From: Marinilabilia salmonicolor
GTDB taxonomy: Bacteria > Bacteroidota > Bacteroidia > Bacteroidales > Marinilabiliaceae
DNA length: 64,000 nucleotides
Direction: 5' to 3'
NCBI RefSeq assembly: GCF_003003035.1
Contig: NZ_PVTS01000004.1
Coordinates: forward strand, 62,001 to 126,000
The notes under the pieces were generated by a model that searched no databases, had not been told where the DNA came from, and saw only the letters and a program-made list of their open reading frames with translations. Position 1 is the first letter of the stretch; every line of letters begins with the position of its first letter. The position numbers and the translations under genes were made by a program. Of this stretch, positions 34,138 through 42,521 are shown one piece after another.

Positions 34138-34445
34138 ATGAAACGAGTCCTGATTCCCTCAGACTAATGACTTAGTTTTTATCAGATAATTACAAATTTT
34201 TATACCAATGAAACGAGCATGGTGAGGGATGTCACAAAAGACAATGTATAAATTCCCTACATGCGAGTTCCATCAGACCAATAACTTAAATAAATTATTT
34301 ACTGATGAAACGAGCATGATATTTTTTAAATATAAATCACAAGAGAACATGTTTAAAAAATATTATGCGAGAGCGAAGCGGTTCCATTCGTTCTCAAATT
34401 TTTAATTAGTTTTTTATCAGATAATTACAAAATTTTAAACGAATG
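34138..34445 (+). repeat. Tandem stem-loop repeats upstream of the XRE-cupin gene (units R1-R3)
   Basis: Three units each starting ATGAAACGAG (34138, 34208, 34305). R2 and R3 contain GAGCATG ... ATGCGAG with an internal stem that differs in sequence between units (AGGGA/TCCCT against ATATTTTTTAAA/TTTAAAAAATAT) around a conserved loop like CACAARAGANAATGT. They end in a closing stem, CATCAG/CTGATG for R2 and CATTCGTT/AACGAATG for R3; the R3 closing arm contains the ATG of the XRE-cupin gene. R1 lacks the first hairpin but shares TTTTTATCAGATAATTACAA with R3. The rest of 33746-34137 shows no gene. Confidence 0.75.
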
Positions 34446-35006
34446 AAACCCGGAGAGAAAATCAAATTACAAAGAGAGGATAAGAAATTAGAGCTCAAAG
34501 AGGTGGCACAAAGAGCCCAGCTTGATGAACAACAGCTGGCCAGAATAGAGGCCGGTGAAGTTGCCCCTGCACTTGGAACACTAATTAAACTGGCTCGTGT
34601 GTTTGGGGTACGACTTGGGACTTTTCTGGACGATCAGGAAGAAACCGGTGCTGTGGTTACCCGAAAGGGAGAGAATGGCCCTGCTGATAACATGAATGCA
34701 GCGGGTTCCCAGCCACACGAGAATCTTGCTTTTTCTTCACTGGCCAGACAAAAAAGTGACCGGCATATGGATCCTTTTCTGATTGAAGTTGAGCCCGGTG
34801 ATGAGTTCAACTCCGGAAGTTCTTCACACGAAGGCGAGGAGTTTCTTTATGTTTTGAAAGGAACCCTGGAGGTTGTTTACGGAAAAGAGAAGTATGAGTT
34901 GAAAGAGGGGGATACCATTTATTATGATTCCATTGTCGATCACAAAGTATCAGCAACCGGTACTGAGAAGGCATTGGTTTTGGCAGTTGTCTATCTGCCA
35001 GTTTGA
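34443..35006 (+). CDS. XRE-family regulator with C-terminal cupin sensor domain
   Basis: 187 residues. Residues about 3-60 form the Cro/CI helix-turn-helix (GEKIKLQREDKKLELKEVAQ, ARIEAGEVAPALGTLIKLAR). Residues about 110-187 form a cupin: EPGDEFNSGSSSHEGEEFLY, VLKGTLEVVYGKEKYELKEG and YYDSIVDHKVSA. Such regulators sense small organic ligands and control a nearby metabolic gene; here an acyl-CoA ligase gene follows after 38 bases, so fatty-acid or aromatic-acid responsive control is plausible. Its start codon lies in the closing arm of an RNA hairpin that belongs to the repeat family upstream. Confidence 0.9.
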   Translation: MKPGEKIKLQREDKKLELKEVAQRAQLDEQQLARIEAGEVAPALGTLIKLARVFGVRLGTFLDDQEETGAVVTRKGENGPADNMNAAGSQPHENLAFSSLARQKSDRHMDPFLIEVEPGDEFNSGSSSHEGEEFLYVLKGTLEVVYGKEKYELKEGDTIYYDSIVDHKVSATGTEKALVLAVVYLPV

Positions 35007-35044
35007 TGCAATAATTGTTTTCAACTCATCCGAAAAATTTACTT

Positions 35045-36682
35045 ATGTCTTATCAATTAACCGAAGATACACTGGGTGGACTGCTTGAGAAGTGGGCCGG
35101 TGAGATGCCTGATCATGATTTCATGGTTTACCCTGATCGTGGTCTGCGTTTCTCTTACAGCGAATTTAATGAGCGAGTGGATAAGATGGCCAAAGGATTG
35201 ATGGCCATTGGCGTCCAAAAAGGTGATAAAGTGGGGATTTGGGCCAATAATGTACCCGACTGGACCACCCTGATGTTTGCTACGGCCAAAATTGGTGCAA
35301 TTCTGGTTACCATTAATACCAACTATAAGCTGGCAGAACTTGAATATCTGATAAAGAATGCAGATTTGAATACGCTATGCCTGATTGACGGGTACCGTGA
35401 CAGTGACTATGTGGATATGGTTTTTCAGTTGGTGCCCGAATTGAAAAGTTCACAGCGGGGCCATCTGAAAAGTGAGAAGTTTCCTGAACTGCGTAATGTG
35501 ATGTTTCTGGGGCCTCAGAAACACCGTGGAATGTATAACACTCCGGAAATTCTGACATTGGGCAACCATGTGGACGATGCCACCTTGCTGGAACGTAAGC
35601 AGCAGGTGACCTGCCACGATGTGGTGAATATGCAATATACTTCCGGGACAACAGGGTTCCCCAAAGGGGTTATGTTGACGCATCACAATATTGTGAACAA
35701 CGGAGTAGGGGTAGGGGACAATATGAAATATACCCCAAAAGACAGATTGTTGTTGCCGGTTCCTCTTTTTCACTGCTTTGGTTGTGTGCTTGGTGTTTGT
35801 GCTGTCATTACCCATGGGGTGAGTATGGTTATCACAGAAGATTTTGATCCGTTGAAAGTTCTTGCAGCTGTACAAAAGGAGAAATGTACCTCCATTTATG
35901 GAGTGCCAACCATGTTTATTGCCGAACTTAACCACCCCATGTTCGATATGTTTGACCTTTCTTCATTGAGAACAGGAATCATGGCAGGTTCATTGTGCCC
36001 TATTGATACGATGAAAGAGGTGATGACCAAGATGCATTGCGATGATATTATTATTGTTTACGGTCTGACAGAAACCTCACCCGGGATGACCACCACGCGA
36101 ACCTTTGATGAACCCGAAATCCGGGCGACTACCGTTGGGAAGGAGCTTCCCGGGGTGGAGGTAAAAATTGTGGATCCTGAAACCGGTGAAGAACTGGGAG
36201 CCAATCAGCAGGGAGAAATATGCTGCCGAGGTTACAATGTGATGAAAGGATATTACAACAATCCGGAAGCCACACAAAAAGCGATCGACAAGGATGGCTG
36301 GTTACATTCGGGCGATCTGGCTGTGAGAACGCAGGATGGATTTTACAAAATTACCGGACGCATTAAAGATATGATTATCCGGGGAGGGGAGAACATCTAT
36401 CCGCGTGAGATTGAAAACTATATTTACAATATGCCTGAAGTGGAGATGGTGGAAGTTGTTGGTATTCCTGATGAGAAATATGGTGAGATCGTTGGGGCAT
36501 TTATTAAGCTGAAAAGCGGAAAATCTCTTACCGAAGAGGTGGTGCAGGATTTCTGTCGGGGAAAAATATCACGGTACAAGATTCCAAAGCATGTGTTTTT
36601 TGTGGATGATTTTCCGAAAACTGCCAGTGGGAAGATTCAGAAATATAAGCTCCGGGATATGGGAGCGGAAATGGCGAAGTAG
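35045..36682 (+). CDS. AMP-forming acyl-CoA synthetase
   Basis: 545 residues from the ATG at 35045; the TTG at 35015 is not used. ANL superfamily motifs in order: [16 protein letters not shown] (P-loop, A3), [27 protein letters not shown] (A5), [20 protein letters not shown] (A7), [20 protein letters not shown] (A8) and [12 protein letters not shown] (A10 Lys). This is the medium/long-chain fatty acyl-CoA ligase type (FadD13/AcsM2-like), activating a carboxylic acid with ATP and CoA in the cytoplasm. Paired with the XRE-cupin regulator. Exact chain length is not readable from sequence. Confidence 0.93.
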   Translation: MSYQLTEDTLGGLLEKWAGEMPDHDFMVYPDRGLRFSYSEFNERVDKMAKGLMAIGVQKGDKVGIWANNVPDWTTLMFATAKIGAILVTINTNYKLAELEYLIKNADLNTLCLIDGYRDSDYVDMVFQLVPELKSSQRGHLKSEKFPELRNVMFLGPQKHRGMYNTPEILTLGNHVDDATLLERKQQVTCHDVVNMQYTSGTTGFPKGVMLTHHNIVNNGVGVGDNMKYTPKDRLLLPVPLFHCFGCVLGVCAVITHGVSMVITEDFDPLKVLAAVQKEKCTSIYGVPTMFIAELNHPMFDMFDLSSLRTGIMAGSLCPIDTMKEVMTKMHCDDIIIVYGLTETSPGMTTTRTFDEPEIRATTVGKELPGVEVKIVDPETGEELGANQQGEICCRGYNVMKGYYNNPEATQKAIDKDGWLHSGDLAVRTQDGFYKITGRIKDMIIRGGENIYPREIENYIYNMPEVEMVEVVGIPDEKYGEIVGAFIKLKSGKSLTEEVVQDFCRGKISRYKIPKHVFFVDDFPKTASGKIQKYKLRDMGAEMAK

Positions 36683-36686
36683 ATTT

Positions 36687-36735
36687 GTGTTTTACAGGTG
36701 TATTTTGACTTTGCCAAAATACACCTGTAAAACAC
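36687..36735. terminator. Bidirectional terminator with a perfect 20-bp stem
   Basis: Arms 36687-36706 and 36716-36735 are exact complements around a 9-base loop, between the convergent acyl-CoA ligase and nspC genes; a T-run follows on the plus strand. Confidence 0.9.
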
Positions 36736-36744
36736 TTTTTCAAC

Positions 36745-37887
36745 TTACCCCATTCTCGACTTGTAATCCTCATAACCAAACTCCCGGACGATTTTCAGTC
36801 CTTCTTTGTCGTTCCAGAATGCAATGGATGGATGTGGCACTCCATTGAACATGGTTGTTTTTACGATGGTGTAATGAATCATATCTTCAAATACGATTTT
36901 ATCACCCGGTTTTAGCGGTTCATCGAACGACCAGTAGCCGATAAAATCGCCTGCCAGACAACTGTTGCCACCCATGCGGTAAGTCGGTAAGCCTTTTACC
37001 GGCTCGTGGTGAGCGCCCCTAATGCGCGGTTTGTAAGGCATCTCCAGACAATCAGGCATGTGGGCTGTGAAGCTGACATTCAGAATAGCCGTTTGAATGC
37101 CGTGGTTTTCTACTATGTCCACTATTTCCGAAACCAACACCCCTGTTTCCCATGCAAATGCACTGCCGGGTTCAAGAATGATATGCAGATTCCATTTTTC
37201 TTTAAAGGTTTTCAGGGTATGAATTAAATGTTCTACATCATAGTCTTTGCGGGTCATCAGGTGACCTCCGCCCATGTTGATCCATTTAATTTGTTGCAGT
37301 TGGTTGCCAAATTTATCTTCTACGTTTTTGAGGATTTTCTCAAGTTCATTGCTTGATGATTCGCACAAAGCATGAAAATGCAAGCCTTCGATTCCATCAG
37401 GAAGCTGATCAGGCATCTGGTCGGCAATAATTCCCAGTCGTGATCCGGGAGCACATGGGTTGTACAAATCGGTGGAGACTTCCGAATATTCCGGGTTGAT
37501 ACGTAATCCCGGGGAGATGTGCTTATCGTTCTTTTGAAGCATCTCCCTGAACCGTTCGTACTGATTGATGGAATTGAAAGTGATGTGGCTGCTGTATTGC
37601 ATGATGCCCGGAAAATCATCTTCTGTATAGGCCGGGCTGTAGGTGTGTGCCGGGCTGCCCATTTCCTCAAAAGCCAGGCGGGCCTCGTGAATGGAGCTGG
37701 CCGTGGCGCCGGGAATGTACTCCCGCACTATAGGGAATGCCGGCCACAACGAAAAGGCCTTGAATGCAAGTATTATTTCTATTCCGGCCCTGTCACGGAC
37801 ACTTTTTATAAGTTCAAGGTTTTTGCGCAATAATGCCTCATCCATGACATAGGCTGGCGAGGGAACCTGATTGATATTGATGCTCAT
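36745..37887 (-). CDS. nspC: Carboxynorspermidine/carboxyspermidine decarboxylase
   Basis: PLP enzyme of the alanine-racemase fold, decarboxylating carboxy(nor)spermidine in the alternative polyamine pathway. 380 residues from Met at 37887 (MSININQVPSPAYVMDEALL). Motifs: ILAFKAFSLWPAFPIV with the PLP Lys, GLRINPEYSEVSTDLYNPCA, INMGGGHLMTRKDYD, LEPGSAFAWETGVLVSEIVD, and GGNSCLAGDFIGYWSF, where Cys is the catalytic acid. Its partner, carboxynorspermidine synthase, is encoded at 55334-56527 rather than next to it. A canonical promoter is seen upstream. Confidence 0.95.
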   Translation of the reverse strand: MSININQVPSPAYVMDEALLRKNLELIKSVRDRAGIEIILAFKAFSLWPAFPIVREYIPGATASSIHEARLAFEEMGSPAHTYSPAYTEDDFPGIMQYSSHITFNSINQYERFREMLQKNDKHISPGLRINPEYSEVSTDLYNPCAPGSRLGIIADQMPDQLPDGIEGLHFHALCESSSNELEKILKNVEDKFGNQLQQIKWINMGGGHLMTRKDYDVEHLIHTLKTFKEKWNLHIILEPGSAFAWETGVLVSEIVDIVENHGIQTAILNVSFTAHMPDCLEMPYKPRIRGAHHEPVKGLPTYRMGGNSCLAGDFIGYWSFDEPLKPGDKIVFEDMIHYTIVKTTMFNGVPHPSIAFWNDKEGLKIVREFGYEDYKSRMG

Positions 37888-37908
37888 TTTTGTGTTTTTT
37901 ATTAACGA

Positions 37909-37939
37909 CAAATATAGTTGAGAATTGTTTGCTGACAAA
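37909..37939 (-). promoter_or_regulatory. nspC promoter
   Basis: On the minus strand TTTG (plus CAAA at 37936-37939), 19 bases, then TATATTTG (plus CAAATATA at 37909-37916), a full match to the Bacteroidota -33/-7 consensus. The R4 stem-loop repeat lies just upstream of it. Confidence 0.75.
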
Positions 37940-37960
37940 TGGGGGAGGTGTTCTATAAAC

Positions 37961-38067
37961 TATTTCATCAGTATATAATTTATCTAAGTTATTTGTCTGA
38001 TGGAACTCGCATGTAAGGGACTTATACATTGTCTTTTGCGACATCCCTTGGCATGCTCGTTTCATTA
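37961..38067 (-). repeat. Stem-loop repeat, unit R4
   Basis: Read on the minus strand it follows unit R2 of the 34.2-kb array closely: ATGAAACGAGCATG, AAGGGA/TCCCTT inner stem, loop TGTCGCAAAAGACAATGT, CATGCGAGTTCCATCAGAC and closing CATCAG/CTGATG. It is upstream of the nspC promoter. Confidence 0.8.
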
Positions 38068-38139
38068 TTTCAAAGAATCATTCCTTTAAAAACCGGGGCT
38101 TTTTTCCTTTTAAGGGAATACATATTGTTGTTGCGTATT

Positions 38140-38212
38140 TAAAAGGCCGAAGGTCTTTAAGCAATAGCCTGGGGTGTTGCCCTGGGCTATTGCTTGTGCC
38201 CCTTCAGGGCGG
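38140..38212. repeat. GC-rich palindromic repeat
   Basis: AAAAGGCCGAAGGTCTTT followed by GCAATAGCCTGGGGTGTTGC and CCTGGGCTATTGC, related to the outer hairpins of the composite elements at 689-864 and 23514-23693. No gene lies between 37888 and 38890; the stretch is almost entirely made of repeat units. Confidence 0.65.
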
Positions 38213-38284
38213 ATACGATGAACCGTTATAAAACTATTTTTCATCGCGTGTTGAGATTCATGAAGTCAAAAAATTGCATTTCCC

Positions 38285-38535
38285 TAGTGTTTGTTGAACC
38301 ATTTTAGAAATCAAAATAGGTTCATACTGAAACCATGTTCCAACAGGCCAACGGCCTTAGAACAATAGGATAGGGAGAGGCTGTTACGTTTGCCGCCAAA
38401 ATCCTCATTTATGATTAGTTTTTGGCGGCCTCGCAAGCCCCCGAAGAAAAATCGGGGCACAGGCTTAGCAATTGGCACTTTCTGACCAGAAACAGGCCTG
38501 AAAACAAATTTCCCCGATTTTATTGACATACTCTA
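38285..38535 (-). mobile_element. TA-flanked MITE-like element, copy B
   Basis: On the minus strand it begins TA-GAGTATGTCAATAAA (plus 38519-38535) and ends at TA-GTGTTTGTTGA (plus 38285-38297). Internal sequence matches copy A inverted, including 23 identical bases at 38468-38490. A small palindromic repeat (CAACAGGCCAACGGCCTT) near 38340 seems nested in it. About 247 bp. Confidence 0.55.
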
Positions 38536-38600
38536 AGGAACATTACTTTTTTTTAGATTCTCAAATCAGACCTCGTATTTTCAAATCCCTTGCAGTAATT

Positions 38601-38726
38601 TTCATGTGTTTGAGATAGAAAGTTCAAATTCAAGGCGTGTAAAAAATATAAACCGCACAATACTAGCGTTTTTTGGGTTTTTGATTTTGAGCAACAACCC
38701 AGAAGTTGGACTTTATAGATAAACAA
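38601..38726 (+). mobile_element. Decayed MITE-like element, copy C
   Basis: Aligns to copy D from ATGTGTTTGAG through GTTCAAATTCAAGGCGTG to TTTGAGCAACAAC and a degenerate right end GGACTTTATAGATAAACAAT. The left terminal repeat is missing. A fragment AAAACGAGCAT of the stem-loop family follows near 38822. Confidence 0.6.
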
Positions 38727-38890
38727 TTGGTCGGCAAACTACAATTTTTTACAAGATAAAAGGGGATGTTGTTTTTCTTGCTTATCTTCATTTGAATAGG
38801 AGGGATATGGGATATATTAAATAAAACGAGCATAAACCTTCGGTGTCTTTTTTGTATTGCAGATTTGTTAACAAAAAAACAGGTTGATTT

Positions 38891-39655
38891 CTACTTCTTC
38901 CCTGCAAAATAATTCAGCAGTTTGGGTTTCATCATTTTACTTACAGATATTGTGTGTTCTCCTACTTTCACCAGATTGCCATTGATTTCCCGAACTTTAT
39001 CCAGTGCTACGATATAGGATTTATGGATGCGCATAAAACGTTCTGCAGGGAGTTCCTGTTCCAGTTTTCGGAGCGAAAACAGGCCCATGTATTTGGAGGT
39101 ATGGGTGTGAAAGGTTACATATTCAAGCGCTCCTTCAATGTAGAGAATGTCATCGTAGAGGAGTTTGACCATCCGGCGATCTGATTTTACGATAATGAAA
39201 TTTTTCGCCTCTTCTGCAGGAGTATCCTGAACGGTTGGTTTTTCGGCCGGTGACTCCAACTCTTTGTATTTTTGCCTGTAATTGAGAATGGTAATAATCT
39301 TGTTGACTGCTTTAACAAACCGTGGAAAAGAAACCGGTTTTAGCAGATACTCCACCGCATTCACTTCAAATCCCTGAACGGCATATTGAGGATAAGCCGT
39401 TACAAAAACAATCAGCGGACCGTGAGGAACCATCAGATTTTTTATAAAATCCATCCCCGACATATCAGGCATCTCAATATCGGTAAAAATCACATCAATT
39501 TCGCCGTTGGAAATGGTGTCGATGGCTGCCATCGGGGAGTCAAACGAATCGATCAGATTGAATTGAGGAATTTTTGAAATATAATCGGCCATCAGTTTAC
39601 GTGCCAGAAATTCATCGTCAATAACAATGCAGTTATATTTTCCCTGAGCTGCCAT
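38891..39655 (-). CDS. LytTR-family response regulator
   Basis: 254 residues. Receiver domain: IVIDDEFLARKLMADYI (acidic pair), VIFTDIEMPDMSGMDFI (phosphorylated Asp), VFVTAYPQYAVQGFEVNAVE and LLKPVSFPRF (Lys). After a flexible linker (about 135-155) comes the LytTR DNA-binding domain: DDILYIEGALEYVTFHTHTS and RFMRIHKSYIVALDKV. It is encoded 12 bases (before insertion of element D) downstream of a LytS/YehU-type kinase, its obvious partner, and is divergent from the efflux operon. Confidence 0.93.
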   Translation of the reverse strand: MAAQGKYNCIVIDDEFLARKLMADYISKIPQFNLIDSFDSPMAAIDTISNGEIDVIFTDIEMPDMSGMDFIKNLMVPHGPLIVFVTAYPQYAVQGFEVNAVEYLLKPVSFPRFVKAVNKIITILNYRQKYKELESPAEKPTVQDTPAEEAKNFIIVKSDRRMVKLLYDDILYIEGALEYVTFHTHTSKYMGLFSLRKLEQELPAERFMRIHKSYIVALDKVREINGNLVKVGEHTISVSKMMKPKLLNYFAGKK

Positions 39656-39668
39656 GTGATTAATTTTT

Positions 39669-39822
39669 TAGTGCCTGTCTATAAACTAAGCGTTTTTCAC
39701 GTGTTTGAGTTATAAAGTTCAAATTCAAGGCGTGTAAAAATCTAAACCGCAGCATACTAGTGTATTTAAGGGTTTAGATTTTGAGCAACAACGTGGAAGT
39801 CGGACTTTATAGACAAACACTA
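39669..39822. mobile_element. TA-flanked MITE-like element, copy D, at a stop codon
   Basis: Terminal repeats GTGCCTGTCTATAAA (39671-39685) and, inverted, GTGTTTGTCTATAAA (39806-39820), both bordered by TA (39669-39670, 39821-39822). 150 bp between the TAs. The right border forms the TAG stop of the histidine kinase gene, and the left border is 13 bases from the start codon of the response regulator. Confidence 0.85.
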
Positions 39823-40845
39823 TTTATACAATTTCAAGGTTACTTTGTATTTGTCCTCATCGTGAACGATGATTAGTTTATGCTTTTTAGGATAAAGCAA
39901 TTCAAGCCGGTTTCGTGCATTTTCTATGCCAATGCCGTGTGCATTTCCGGTTTTTTGTCCGGATGCTTGTGCCTGAATACTGTTTTCCACACTAAAATGA
40001 AATTCTTCTGCGTTTAGTTCCAGTTCAATGTTAACAAAACCCGATTTGTCTTTTTCTATCTTGCTGTGCTTAAAGGCATTTTCTACAAAAGTAACCAAAA
40101 GCATGGGTGCTATCTGATAATTTTCGTCATGCATGCCGGTGTTGAAACTGATGTTTTGTCGTTTTTCGGTTTTTAACTGCTGGAACTCCAGGAAGCTGTT
40201 GATGTAATCGATCTCTTTGTAGAGTGATATATAGTCCGATTCGCAATCGTAAAGCACATAACGCAGCATATCCGAAAGCATGGTGATTTTCTCGGGTGTG
40301 GATTCATCACCGGTATAGGCCATGGAATAGATGTTGTTGAGGGCATTGAACAGAAAATGGGGGTTGACCTGTGTTTTAAGAAATTTCAGTTCACTTTCAG
40401 CCTTTTCTCGCTTCAGGGTTTCAATTTCCACTGTGTTCTTTTCCTGTTTGTCTTCCAGATATTTGGTCATGCTGATCCAGAATGCAATGAGACACAATAC
40501 GGAATGAAAAATAAAGGCTGCAATGATGCTGTGATTGTCTGGCCGCATTGATGGGAATAGTTGGTTGAAAAACATTTCCGTAGCTACCCCGAACAGAGCC
40601 ATAGATACAATCAGAATAGTATTGTAGGCTCTGAATTTGTTTTTTTGTTTGGCGTGATACCTGGGCATCAATCTTTTGATGTTTACTCTGAACACGACAT
40701 ATTGGATGGAGGTAAGAACAATGGCATGTAAAAGTCCTTTGCGCCAACTAACCTGAGAACCTATGGTAAAGTAAAACAGGGCAAGCAAAATCCATATCGC
40801 AATGGATGGAAGCGCCTTGTACCATTTAGTAAATTTTGAGAACAT
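39820..40845 (-). CDS. LytS/YehU-type sensor histidine kinase
   Basis: 341 residues. Four membrane segments in the first ~135 residues (ALPSIAIWILLALFYFTIGS; ILIVSMALFGVATEMFF; IIAAFIFHSVLCLIAFWISM), then a coiled-coil linker (EKNTVEIETLKREKAESELK), the His_kinase domain FLKTQVNPHFLFNALNNIYS with the phospho-acceptor His, and an HATPase domain with LLVTFVENAFKHSK and GIGIENARNRLELLYP. There is no separate periplasmic sensor; the signal is probably sensed in the membrane. The TAG stop spans the border of an inserted MITE-like element. Possible -7 box TAATTTTG at plus 40887-40894. Confidence 0.92.
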   Translation of the reverse strand: MFSKFTKWYKALPSIAIWILLALFYFTIGSQVSWRKGLLHAIVLTSIQYVVFRVNIKRLMPRYHAKQKNKFRAYNTILIVSMALFGVATEMFFNQLFPSMRPDNHSIIAAFIFHSVLCLIAFWISMTKYLEDKQEKNTVEIETLKREKAESELKFLKTQVNPHFLFNALNNIYSMAYTGDESTPEKITMLSDMLRYVLYDCESDYISLYKEIDYINSFLEFQQLKTEKRQNISFNTGMHDENYQIAPMLLVTFVENAFKHSKIEKDKSGFVNIELELNAEEFHFSVENSIQAQASGQKTGNAHGIGIENARNRLELLYPKKHKLIIVHDEDKYKVTLKLYK

Positions 40846-40930
40846 GGTTTCCTTTCGAATTTAATTTTTGGCGTCCGACCCAGGCGCAAAATTATTATTT
40901 AAAGCTTGTTTTACCATTTATACGTTTCAC

Positions 40931-41017
40931 TTTTCAATGAAAAGCCTGGATTTTCAATAATCGGACTGTTTTTTCAATGAACGGACTTTCAAGCTGATTT
41001 TGTCTGATTATTGAAAA
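40931..41017. promoter_or_regulatory. Candidate regulator-binding array between kinase and efflux genes
   Basis: TTTTCAATRA occurs at 40931, 40951 and 40971, exactly 20 bases apart, the last two extended to TTTTCAATAATCGGAC and TTTTCAATGAACGGAC. An inverted copy GTCTGATTATTGAAAA lies at 41002-41017. The spacing of two helical turns fits a regulator that binds direct repeats on one face, as LytTR proteins do. No gene lies in 40846-41161. Confidence 0.6.
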
Positions 41018-41161
41018 CTCTCTGCGTTTCCTTGATTTCATTTTAAATACTTGTCGGCAGAGGTGATATTTGCCGATGGAATTCAAAAATAAGCTTTGTC
41101 CGGCCTTTTTGATTTCCTGAAAGTAATTGAAACCATGTTGAAAATCAAATTTTAGTACAAT

Positions 41162-42451
41162 ATGCAAAACAGGATTTTAATGTTTTTGATGGCGGTGATG
41201 CTGGCGGGTACTGTCGGTGCTCAGGAAAGTCTCCGTTTGACGTTGGAAGAAGCGCAGAACCATGCATTGGAGCACAACCGTACACTGAAAAATGCTTCTA
41301 TGGATGTGCAAATAGCCGAAGCCAGCCGTTGGCAGACCATCGCTACGATGCTGCCACAGGTGAATGCCACAGTTGATTATAGTAATATGTTTGGGTATTC
41401 GATGGATCTTGGAAACTTTCAGATCTCTATGCCCAACTCGGTAACTTATGGAGGTACCGCTTCGGTTGCTCTCAGTGGTACACAGGTTGTTGGGGTGCAG
41501 CTGGAAAATATTGCCAAAAATATGGCTGATATCACTCTAAAGCAAAGTGAAAAGGAAGTTACCGATCAGGTAAAAACATTGTATTACTCTGCGTTGGTGA
41601 TGGAGGAGACCACATCATTGTTGGAAAAGAACCTGGAAAACCTGGAAAAGCTTTTCAATTATACGCAGCAATCGGTGGAAGTGGGTATTTCGGAACAGAC
41701 CGATGCCGACCTTATCTCTGTGCAGATTGCCACCATGAATACCAATATCAATTCCACCCGCCGGTCGTTGGAGATGATTTACAACTCTTTGCGATTGCAA
41801 CTGGGACTGGACGTTAATTCAGAAATTGAGTTATCCCAGACCATTGATGAATTGATGCAACCTCAAAAAGCCATGGCCTTGCTCGATATGGATTTTATGC
41901 TCGACAATAATTACAACTACCAGTTGCTGGAACAGAATGTAGAACTGGCCAAAAAGCAGGTGACAATGAAGAAGTGGGAGTATGCTCCCTCCCTTCAGGC
42001 TTTTTATCAATATACAAAAAAGGAGTATATGAGTGACGAGGCTACCATGAACAGTACACCGCCCAATATGTTTGGTGTTTCGCTGAATATTCCCATTTTC
42101 TCCAGTGGTAGCAGATATAAAGCTGTGCAGGAAGCCAAATTGGGTTACAAACAGCAGCTGAATACTTTTGATGATACACGGGAATCCTTGATTATTCAGC
42201 ATCGTCAGCTTTCCTACAATCTAACCTCTTCCTACGAAAGCCTGGAAACCCAGGAAAAGAACATGGTGGTAGTACAGCGGGTATTTGATAATGTTTCGCG
42301 GAAGTATGAGCAGGGAATTGCCTCCAGTCTGGATGTGACCAACTCCGGAACTGAACTTATTTCTGCCCAGAACAGCTATGTGCAGGCACTTCTAGATGTG
42401 GTGACGGCCCAGATTGAACTGGAACAACTGCTGAATGTGGAAGCGCCGTAA
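41162..42451 (+). CDS. TolC-family outer-membrane efflux channel
   Basis: 429 residues with signal peptide (MAVMLAGTVGAQ). Two OEP halves: LRLTLEEAQNHALEHNRTLK begins the first and YKAVQEAKLGYKQQLNTFDD lies in the second; long amphipathic helices with QSVEVGISEQTDADLISVQI and VSRKYEQGIASSLDVTNSGT are the family's repeated helix motifs. First gene of the tripartite efflux operon with the HlyD adaptor and RND pump that follow on the same strand. Confidence 0.93.
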   Translation: MQNRILMFLMAVMLAGTVGAQESLRLTLEEAQNHALEHNRTLKNASMDVQIAEASRWQTIATMLPQVNATVDYSNMFGYSMDLGNFQISMPNSVTYGGTASVALSGTQVVGVQLENIAKNMADITLKQSEKEVTDQVKTLYYSALVMEETTSLLEKNLENLEKLFNYTQQSVEVGISEQTDADLISVQIATMNTNINSTRRSLEMIYNSLRLQLGLDVNSEIELSQTIDELMQPQKAMALLDMDFMLDNNYNYQLLEQNVELAKKQVTMKKWEYAPSLQAFYQYTKKEYMSDEATMNSTPPNMFGVSLNIPIFSSGSRYKAVQEAKLGYKQQLNTFDDTRESLIIQHRQLSYNLTSSYESLETQEKNMVVVQRVFDNVSRKYEQGIASSLDVTNSGTELISAQNSYVQALLDVVTAQIELEQLLNVEAP

Positions 42452-42521
42452 GGAGAGTGAGGCTGAGGTTAAGTGATAATAGAATAAAGTATAGTAATCA
42501 GATAATAATAAAACACAAATA

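Noticed and set aside
34138-34445. CRISPR-like array
   Set aside because: Units are of unequal spacing (70, 97, 138 bases), have no constant repeat with unique spacers, and no cas genes are near.
37838-38065. 75-codon minus-strand frame starting in repeat R4
   Set aside because: Begins in a repeat unit, crosses the nspC promoter and overlaps nspC; other copies of the unit do not keep the frame open.
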